In this document: in pieces, positions 8,457 to 15,554 of the stretch | Layout of the letters: each line of letters opens with the position of its first letter | Position numbering within the stretch: the stretch's first letter is position 1 | Source of the DNA: Actinomadura luteofluorescens | Lineage (GTDB): Bacteria; Actinomycetota; Actinomycetes; Streptosporangiales; Streptosporangiaceae | Direction: 5' to 3' | DNA length: 64,000 nucleotides | NCBI RefSeq assembly: GCF_013409365.1 | Contig: NZ_JACCBA010000001.1 | Span: forward strand, 5,146,001-5,210,000 | Notes under the pieces: generated by a model | The model's database searches: none | Told to the model about the DNA's origin: nothing | The model's input: the letters and a program-made list of their open reading frames with translations, nothing else | Translations under genes and position numbers: made by a program

Positions 8457-8514
8457 CGCTCCAACCGGGGGAAGTTCGTTGTCCGTCCGTCGCCGATCTT
8501 CCCGAGGAGACCCC

Positions 8515-9877
8515 ATGCCCGAGGTCAAACGCCGTGATCTGCTCGCCGGGGTCGCGGCCCTCACCGGGTTCGCGACCGTCGGCCTGCTCCCCGGCACCGC
8601 CGCCGCCGCGACCCGGCGGCGCCCCGGCGCCCTCCTGGCCCCCTCCCTCACCGCCGGCGACAAGGCGGTGGTCGCCCGGGTCGACGCCCGCCGCGCGCTG
8701 CGGCACCTGAAGGTGCTCAGCGACGAGATCGGCTGGCGCATCGCCGGCACCCCGTCGGAGCACCGCGCCGCCCGCTACATCGCCGGATGCCTGCGCGATC
8801 TCGGCTACACGGTCGAACTGCAGCCCTTCCCGGTCGCCGACAAGTACCTGGCGGAGATCCGCTCCCGGGGCGAGCGGGTCTGGCAGTGCAGCGCCTCCCC
8901 GCAGGGCGCCGTCGCCTCGGTGGACGGCACGGTGGTGGACGTGGGCCGGGTCACCGAGGTCACCGGAGACGTGCGCGGCAGGCTGGTGCTGTTCGACCGG
9001 ATCACCGGCATGGAGACCGAGCAGGCCAAAGCCGCCGCGAACGCCGGGGGCCGCGGCGGCGCTCGTCGTCAACGCGCGCTCCGAGACCTATCCCGAGCGC
9101 AAGCCCGGCTCCTTCGTCCCGACGCTGAAAGAGACCGTCGCGATCCCGGTGCTGGGCCTGGCCGAGTACCACGGCGAGCGGATCCGCGCGGGCGCCCGGC
9201 GACTGTCGTTCGCGGTCACCCACCACTCGGGGCTGACCTCGTACAACGTTCTGGCCGAGCGTAAGGCGACGCTGCCCAACCCCACCGGCAAGGCCGTCAT
9301 CGTCAGCGCGCACTACGACAGCGTCCCCGGCTCACCGGGCGCCAACGACGACGGCAGCGGAACCGTGCTGTGCCTGGAACTGGCGCGCGTGCTGAAGCGG
9401 CTGCCGACCCAGCAGGCGGTCCGCGTCTGCCTGTGGGGCTCGGAGGAGTACGGCCTGGTCGGTGCCCGGCACTACGTGAAGCAGCTCGACGAGGCGGGCG
9501 TCGGGCGGATCACCGGCTGCTTCCAGAACGACATGGTCGCCACCAGCCATCCGCCCGCGGGCACGTACTGGCTGCTGTCCGTGGACGGCGCGGACAACAC
9601 CACCACGGCCGCCGTGAACGCCGCCGCGCACCGGCTCGGCTACACCGACCAGACCAAGGGCCCCACCGCCCGAGGCTCCAGTGACCACGAGGCCTTCTTC
9701 GAGCGCGGAATCCCGGCGGGCAACTTCAGTTGGCGCGGCGGTGAGGCGCCCAGCCAGCTGGAGCCCTTCTACCACTCCCCTGAGGACACGATCGCCCAGA
9801 ACGTCAGCCTGGAGCGGCTGCAAGTGTCCCTCGAACTGATCGGCTGCGCCCTCTACGACGTGGCGCGCCGCAAGTAG
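8515..9877 (+). pseudogene. M28 family aminopeptidase, Tat-exported, broken by a one-base frameshift
   Basis: Secreted zinc aminopeptidase. The first part (from ATG 8515) has a Tat signal (KRRDLLAGVAALTGF), a prodomain-like region and the start of a PA-type insert. Reading shifts at G5 (9046-9050): removing one G gives NAGAAAALVVNARSE and joins the second frame, which is open to 9877. That part carries the M28 site: SAHYDSVPGSPGANDDGSG (zinc His, Asp), WGSEEYGL (Glu pair), NDMVATS and SSDHEAF (His). Everything except the frame is intact, so either a very recent inactivation or a sequencing insertion. The repaired product would be about 454 residues. Confidence 0.85.
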
Positions 9878-9903
9878 CGAGGAAGGGAAGAAGGGCGGGC
9901 GAA

Positions 9904-9955
9904 CACTTCGGCCCGGCTCCGGGTCGAAGTGGCACGACACCGTCTCCCCACTTCG
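9904..9955 (+). terminator. Two mutually exclusive hairpins after the M28 gene
   Basis: Hairpin A pairs CACTTCG (9904-9910) with CGAAGTG (9925-9931), extended by CCCGG/CCGGG inside. Hairpin B pairs CGAAGTGG (9925-9932) with CCACTTCG (9948-9955). They share an arm and cannot form together. Most likely a terminator for the peptidase; the arrangement also resembles an attenuator ahead of the gene at 10020. No T tract. Confidence 0.4.
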
Positions 9956-10019
9956 AGAGAACGACGGAGGCGCGAACGGGTCTCCTCATGACACCATTAC
10001 GGTGATTTGAGGAGGCCTG

Positions 10020-12980
10020 TTGCATCGTCTGGTCGTGTCACTGACCTCCCCCGGGGCGTATCGGACGGTCCTGGAGGCGCTGAAGGCGCCGCTGCCGTCG
10101 GGTGCACCGCCTGGGCGGCACATCATGATCGAGCCGGGCTCGTATCCGAACACGGGGTTCCGCAGTACGAGCGACTTCGTCATGACGGCCGTGGAGGGCC
10201 TGGGTTCGGTGACGCTGGACGGTCGTACCGTCGGCACGATCGAGGTCACCGGCAAGGTGACGTTGCAGGGGCTGATCGTCCGGAACTGGAGCGACAAGGG
10301 CCTGGCTCTGGAGGCCGCGGGAGGCACCGTCGTCGCGGAGCAGTGCGAGTTCATGACCAAGGGCTCCCTCGCCCTCCGGGCGTCGAAGGGCGCCCACCTC
10401 ACCTTGCGGGACTGCGAGGTCCAGGACGGCGCGGTCGTGTACAGCGCCTCGTCGGGGGTCATGGAGGGCACCTCCGTTATCGGGACGAGCGGCAACTCGG
10501 TGGCGCTCCGCAGCGGCAGTACGGTGACCCTCCGGTCGTGCCAGGTCAGGGACGCGGGCGGGGACGGCATCTGGGTAACCGAGGGGTCGCGTCCGCTGAT
10601 CGAGCAGTGCACGATCAGCGATCCGGCCCGCGCGGGGCTCTGGGTCGACCATCGCGCGGAGGTTGTGCTCCGCGACTGCGAGATCCGGGGCACGCGCAAA
10701 ACGGCCGTCACCGCGCTGGAAAAGGGCGGCATCGTCGCGGACGACTGCCTGATCGCGGGCTCGGAAGTCGACGCGCTGTGGGTGGCGACCGGCGGCTCGC
10801 TGACCGCGCGGCGGGTCAGGATGGAGGCGCCGCGGCGGACCGGCGTGGCCGTCGACAAGGGCACCGTCCACCTGGAGGACTGCGAGGTCGTCAACGCGTC
10901 CGACAGCGGCATGTACCTCGCCCAGGATGCGAACGTCACAGTCGCCCGGGGACGGGTCGCCGACTCGGGGCGGGCGGGCGTCGAACTGGCCAACGGCGCG
11001 CACGCCCGGCTGGAAGGAATGACGATCACCGGCAGCAAGCTCGCCGGCGTGAGCGTGGGATCGGGGAGCGAACTCGCCGTCCGCGGCTGCACCTTGGCGG
11101 GCAACCACGGCCGCGGCATCTTCACCGTCCTTGGCGCGAGCATGGAGATCGAGGATTTGACGAACGTCGGCAACGGGATGCCGGACCTGTTGGATTTCGA
11201 GCCCCCTGCCGCGACCGGTCAGGCAGAGAACCAAACGCCGGCCGAGCCCGTCAGCCAGGCGCCCGCCGAGCCCGAGCCCGAGGCGGCGCCGCCCGTGCCG
11301 AAGAAGGTCGGCGGGGCGGCGGACGTGCTGCTGGCCGAGTTGGAGGCGATGATCGGCTTGGCGGGGGTCAAGCGTGAGATCCGCATTCTGACGGATCTGC
11401 AGAAGGTGGCTGAGCAGCGGCGGTTGGCGGGCCTGCCGCCGGGTTCGGCGATGGGCCGGCACATGGTGTTCGCGGGTCCGCCCGGGACGGGTAAGACGAC
11501 GGTGGCGCGGCTGTACGGCGGGATCCTCGCGGCTCTCGGGGTGGTGGAGAAGGGCCAGGTGGTCGAGGTCAGCCGGGCCGATCTGGTGTCGGAGAACATC
11601 GGTGGGACGGCGCTGCGCACGACCGAGGTGTTCGACCGGGCTCGCGGCGGTGTGCTGTTCATCGACGAGGCCTACACGCTGTCGCGTAAGGCGTCCGGCA
11701 CCGACTTCGGGCAGGAGGCCATCGACACCCTGGTCAAGCTGATGGAGGACCACCGCGACGAGGTCGTGGTCATCGCTGCCGGATACTCGGCCGAGATGCG
11801 CGAGTTCCTCGCCGCCAACCCGGGCCTCAGCTCGCGGTTCTCCCGGACGGTGGAGTTCGAGAACTACAGCCCAGCCGAACTCGTCCAGATCGTCGAGACC
11901 CAGGCCGACAAGGACGGCTACCAGCTCGCCGAGGACGCACGCACCGCGCTCCTGGCGCACTTCACCTCCATGAAGCGCGACGCCTCCTTCGGCAACGGCC
12001 GCGCCGCACGCCGCGTCTTCGAAGCGGCGGTGGAACGCCAGGCGCAACGCCTGGCCGACATGGAAGAACTGCCCTCCGGCGAGGAGCTGTCCCGGCTGGT
12101 CGCCGAAGACCTCGACGTCGACACGGGCCTGGCCGCCCGGTTCGGGGAGGCCCGCGACCCCGACCAGGTCGGCAACCTGCTGGCGCGGCTGGCGGCGATG
12201 ACCGGACTGGACGAGGTCAAACGCGACATCCGCGACCTGCTCGACCTGATCGCCTCGGCCCGGCGCCGCCGCGCCGCCGGGCTGGAAGCCGAACCCTTCA
12301 CCGGCCACCTCATCTTCGCCGGGCCCCCCGGCACCGGCAAAACCACCGTCGCACGCCTCTACGGAGAACTCCTCACCGCCCTGGGCGTCCTCGCCCAAGG
12401 CCAGGTCGTGGAGGCGGCACGTGTCGACCTGGTCGGACAATACGTCGGACACACCGCACAGAAGACCAGCGAGGTATTCGAACAGGCCCGCGGCGGCGTG
12501 CTGTTCATCGACGAGGCCTACACCCTGTCGCGCCAGGCCGGATCAGGAAACGACTTCGGCCAGGAAGCCATCGACACCCTCGTCAAGCTCATGGAGGACC
12601 ACCGCGACGAGATCATCGTCATCGCGGCCGGATACACCTCAGAAATGGACGGATTCCTGGCCACCAACCCCGGCCTGGCATCCCGCTTCGCCCGCACCCT
12701 GACCTTCCGCCCCTACGAGGTCGACGGCCTGGTCTCGATCTTCCTCGGCAAGGCCAAGGCAGCCGACTACCGCATCCCCGACTCGACCCGCCAAGCCCTC
12801 ACCACCTACCTGGCGGCCAACCGCGACCGGTTCCGGGAAGGCAACGGACGCGAAGTCGACAAACTCTTCCGAGCCGCCGTGACCGCCCACGCCCGCCGCA
12901 CCGAACAACTCGCCAACACCGGCATCGAACTCACCACCGAACAACTCGCCACCCTCCTCCCCGAAGACATCAGCGGATAG
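10020..12980 (+). CDS. Beta-helix protein fused to two CbbX/SpoVK-type AAA+ ATPases
   Basis: A 986-residue cytoplasmic protein with three parts. Residues ~20-385: right-handed parallel beta-helix of ~23-residue coils (GTVVAEQCEFMTKGSLALRAS, AHLTLRDCEVQDG, GTVHLEDCEVVNASDSGMYLA). Then a Pro/Glu/Ala linker (~400-430). Then two AAA+ modules of the CbbX/SpoVK/EccA kind, each with Walker A GPPGTGKTT, Walker B GGVLFIDEAYTLSR, sensor VVVIAAGY or IIVIAAGY and an arginine-finger region NPGL(S/A)SRF. Start is TTG with GGAGG four bases upstream; no other start fits. Related ATPases remodel complexes (EccA in type VII secretion, CbbX on Rubisco). The beta-helix may be the recognition part. The gene stands alone; target unknown. 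Confidence 0.85.
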   Translation: MHRLVVSLTSPGAYRTVLEALKAPLPSGAPPGRHIMIEPGSYPNTGFRSTSDFVMTAVEGLGSVTLDGRTVGTIEVTGKVTLQGLIVRNWSDKGLALEAAGGTVVAEQCEFMTKGSLALRASKGAHLTLRDCEVQDGAVVYSASSGVMEGTSVIGTSGNSVALRSGSTVTLRSCQVRDAGGDGIWVTEGSRPLIEQCTISDPARAGLWVDHRAEVVLRDCEIRGTRKTAVTALEKGGIVADDCLIAGSEVDALWVATGGSLTARRVRMEAPRRTGVAVDKGTVHLEDCEVVNASDSGMYLAQDANVTVARGRVADSGRAGVELANGAHARLEGMTITGSKLAGVSVGSGSELAVRGCTLAGNHGRGIFTVLGASMEIEDLTNVGNGMPDLLDFEPPAATGQAENQTPAEPVSQAPAEPEPEAAPPVPKKVGGAADVLLAELEAMIGLAGVKREIRILTDLQKVAEQRRLAGLPPGSAMGRHMVFAGPPGTGKTTVARLYGGILAALGVVEKGQVVEVSRADLVSENIGGTALRTTEVFDRARGGVLFIDEAYTLSRKASGTDFGQEAIDTLVKLMEDHRDEVVVIAAGYSAEMREFLAANPGLSSRFSRTVEFENYSPAELVQIVETQADKDGYQLAEDARTALLAHFTSMKRDASFGNGRAARRVFEAAVERQAQRLADMEELPSGEELSRLVAEDLDVDTGLAARFGEARDPDQVGNLLARLAAMTGLDEVKRDIRDLLDLIASARRRRAAGLEAEPFTGHLIFAGPPGTGKTTVARLYGELLTALGVLAQGQVVEAARVDLVGQYVGHTAQKTSEVFEQARGGVLFIDEAYTLSRQAGSGNDFGQEAIDTLVKLMEDHRDEIIVIAAGYTSEMDGFLATNPGLASRFARTLTFRPYEVDGLVSIFLGKAKAADYRIPDSTRQALTTYLAANRDRFREGNGREVDKLFRAAVTAHARRTEQLANTGIELTTEQLATLLPEDISG

Positions 12981-13033
12981 TCCTCCAGGGAGGAGGGGCA
13001 CCTGAGTCGCTTGTGATCCGGGTGCGGCTGCGT

Positions 13034-14707
13034 TCAGCCGACCATGTCCGGTAGCTCGTCGGGCGTGACGCTCCACCAGGCGGCCGTGTCGGGTGGGAGG
13101 ATCGCGTCCTGCCCTTCCGTACGGATCGGCCCGCTGCTCAGCAGGAGCGAGCCGCGGGCCGTGATCTGGACGCTCCGGTCGCCGGTGTTCACCGCGCACA
13201 GCATTCCAGGGCCGTCGGAATGGCCACTGCGCTCGAACACCAGACAGTTCGGCGGCCCGTCCAGCCAGCGCAGCTCACCGTCGCCCAATGCCGGATGGTC
13301 GCGCCGGATCCGGAGAGCCTCGCGGTAGAGGTTCAGCATGGAAGCGTCGTCGTCCTGCTGCGCCTCCACCGTGAGCGACTTCCACTCGGGCGGCGACGGC
13401 AGCCAGCCGCCGCCCGATCCGAATCCGAACGGGGGCTCGTCGCCGGACCACGGCAGCGGGACCCGGCACCCCTCACGGCTGCCCTTGATGCTCTCGAACT
13501 GCGGGTCGGTCACCAGCTCGACCGGGATGTCGAGCACCTCGGGCAGGCCGAGCTCCTCACCCTGGTACACGTACGCCGAGCCGGGCAGCGCCAGGGTGAG
13601 CAGCGCCGCCGCTCGGGCCCGCCGCCGTCCGAGCTCGCCGTCGCCATAGCGGGTGACATGCCGCTGGACGTCGTGGTTGGACAGCACCCAGGTGGTGGGT
13701 GCGCCGACGGAGCCCGTCGAGGCGAGGGACTTCTCGATCACCGAGCGCAGCGCGCCGGCGTCCCAGCCGGTTCGCATGTAGTCGAAGTTGAACACCTGGT
13801 GCAGCTCGTCCGGCCGTACGTAGCCGGCCAGCCGTTCGAGCGAGGGCGCCCACGCCTCCGCGACCCCGATCCGCTCTCCGGGGTAGGAGTCGAGCAGCCG
13901 CCGCCAGCTCCGATGGATGTCGTGCACCCCGTCCTGGTCGAAGTACGGCACCTTGCCGCGTCCGAGCAGGCGCGACTGGGGCGCGTCACCGACGTCGGGC
14001 AGCCCGGCCGCCTTGACCATGCCGTGCGCCACGTCGATGCGGAATCCGTCGGCCCCCAGGTCGAGCCAGAACCGCAGGACGTCGTCGAACTCGGCCCGCA
14101 CGTCCGGGTGCTCCCAGTTCAGGTCGGGCTGCTGCGGTGCGAACAGGTGCAGGTACCACTGCCCGTCGGGCAGCCGGGTCCAGGCGGGACCGCCGAAGAC
14201 CGACTCCCAGTCGTTGGGCGGCAGTTCGCCGCCGGCCCCTCGTCCCGGCCGGAAGACGTAGCGCTCCCGCGCCGGACCGGAGATCCCGGCGGCCAGCGCC
14301 TCCTGGAACCAGACGTGCTGGTCGGAGGTGTGGTTGGGCACGATGTCGACGATGACGCGCAGCCCCAGTCCGTGCGCGTCGCCGATCAGGCCGGCGGCGT
14401 CGGCGAGCGTGCCGAACGTCGGATCCACCGAGCGGTAGTCCGTGACGTCGTAGCCGCCGTCGACCATCGGCGAGGCGTAGAACGGCGTGATCCACAACGC
14501 GTCCACGCCGAGCGCGGCCAGGTAGGGGAGCCGGTCGCGGATGCCGCCCAGGTCGCCGATGCCGTCACCGTCGGCGTCGGCGAAACTGCGCACATAGATC
14601 TGGTAGATGACCGCGTCACGCCACCAGCGCGTACCACCCGGGCCAGAGGACTCCGCAGGGCTCCCCACTCCGCGCGCCGGTGAAGGAGGCCTCGATGATA
14701 GATCCAT
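13034..14707 (-). CDS. GH13 alpha-glucosidase family protein
   Basis: Cytoplasmic glycoside hydrolase of family 13, about 557 residues. The barrel begins at WWRDAVIYQIYVRSF. Conserved regions are present: DIVPNHTS (region I), DGFRIDVAHG with the nucleophile Asp (II), IGVAEAW with the acid/base Glu (III) and LSNHDVQRH with the third Asp (IV). No signal peptide, so it would act on imported alpha-glucosides such as oligosaccharides or trehalose-like sugars. The start is uncertain: ATGs at 14731 and 14707 lack a good ribosome site and both overlap the 5' end of the divergent gene; a GTG inside the next 15 codons is also possible. Confidence 0.85.
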   Translation of the reverse strand: MDLSSRPPSPARGVGSPAESSGPGGTRWWRDAVIYQIYVRSFADADGDGIGDLGGIRDRLPYLAALGVDALWITPFYASPMVDGGYDVTDYRSVDPTFGTLADAAGLIGDAHGLGLRVIVDIVPNHTSDQHVWFQEALAAGISGPARERYVFRPGRGAGGELPPNDWESVFGGPAWTRLPDGQWYLHLFAPQQPDLNWEHPDVRAEFDDVLRFWLDLGADGFRIDVAHGMVKAAGLPDVGDAPQSRLLGRGKVPYFDQDGVHDIHRSWRRLLDSYPGERIGVAEAWAPSLERLAGYVRPDELHQVFNFDYMRTGWDAGALRSVIEKSLASTGSVGAPTTWVLSNHDVQRHVTRYGDGELGRRRARAAALLTLALPGSAYVYQGEELGLPEVLDIPVELVTDPQFESIKGSREGCRVPLPWSGDEPPFGFGSGGGWLPSPPEWKSLTVEAQQDDDASMLNLYREALRIRRDHPALGDGELRWLDGPPNCLVFERSGHSDGPGMLCAVNTGDRSVQITARGSLLLSSGPIRTEGQDAILPPDTAAWWSVTPDELPDMVG

Positions 14708-15426
14708 ACGAGGAACCGTCTGGAGATCCATTTGATTCGCACTCGCGGATCCCGATGTCGCGGACGAGACGCCAGAATCGGCTCATGGACGTGCCTGACC
14801 TGCTGCGCCGCGCGGCCGATCTCATTCCGGCGCACACCAGGAGCGACGCGGGCCTCGGCGCTGACGACGTCAGGGACTACCTCGCCCAGGACGAGTGGGA
14901 GGTCGCCCTGGCCGTGCTCGACGACTTCGACGGCGTCCAGTGGCAGACGGTCCGGTACTGGGACCTGCTCATCGCCGCGGCTCGGCAGCTGTGGCTCGAA
15001 AACGACGTCGCCTGGTTCCACTGGCGGCGATCCGAGACACTGCACGGCCTGATCAGAGCGGACCTGCGGCTGGTTCCCCCGGAGGAAGGGGGACGTCGCC
15101 TCCCCGTCCCGAACGACGGGAAGCTCCGGCCGTTGTGGTCCATCGGCCGGACGACCGCCGAAGGTCACGACGACCTGAGCGTCGCCGCCATCCGGGTCGA
15201 GTCCGCGCCCGAGATCCCGCCGGGCGGATCCGGTCGGATCAGGCTGCTCCCACTCACTCCGCTCCACTGGCGCCACCTCGGACCCGGCGACGTCATCACC
15301 ATGCACGAGGGGCGGCCCGTGCGCGGAACAGCGACGATCACCCAGATCCAGCCTCCGCATTTCAACGCGGGGCAGCGCCAACAGAGCACAGGGCGCATTC
15401 GTTGGACGCCGCCGTTCTCGTCGTGA
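14695..15426 (+). CDS. Hypothetical protein with an EF-Tu domain-3-like C-terminus
   Basis: About 243 residues. The N-terminal half is helical (DVPDLLRRAADLIPAH, DVRDYLAQDEWEVALAVLDDFD). The C-terminal half contains RIRLLPLTPLHWRHLGPGDVITMHEGRPVRG, which resembles the third beta-barrel domain of elongation factor Tu and is known to me from small actinobacterial proteins of unknown role. ATG at 14695 has AAGGAGG nine bases upstream; ATGs at 14755 and 14785 are alternatives that would avoid overlapping the divergent GH13 gene. Function not known. Confidence 0.7.
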   Translation: MIDPYEEPSGDPFDSHSRIPMSRTRRQNRLMDVPDLLRRAADLIPAHTRSDAGLGADDVRDYLAQDEWEVALAVLDDFDGVQWQTVRYWDLLIAAARQLWLENDVAWFHWRRSETLHGLIRADLRLVPPEEGGRRLPVPNDGKLRPLWSIGRTTAEGHDDLSVAAIRVESAPEIPPGGSGRIRLLPLTPLHWRHLGPGDVITMHEGRPVRGTATITQIQPPHFNAGQRQQSTGRIRWTPPFSS

Positions 15427-15554
15427 AGTGGGCTTAGCACTACCCCCATTGGCGTCCTGGCCCTACGGCCCGCGCGGTGCCTCCGGATCGAGCATTGAGG
15501 GCATCGGCCGACGGGAAGCGCCCGGCTCCGGCCGCACGAAGGAGTGATGGACAC

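Noticed and set aside
9046..9050. Programmed ribosomal frameshift in the M28 gene
   Set aside because: No slippery heptamer of the known kinds or downstream pseudoknot is evident, and M28 peptidases are not known to use frameshifting.
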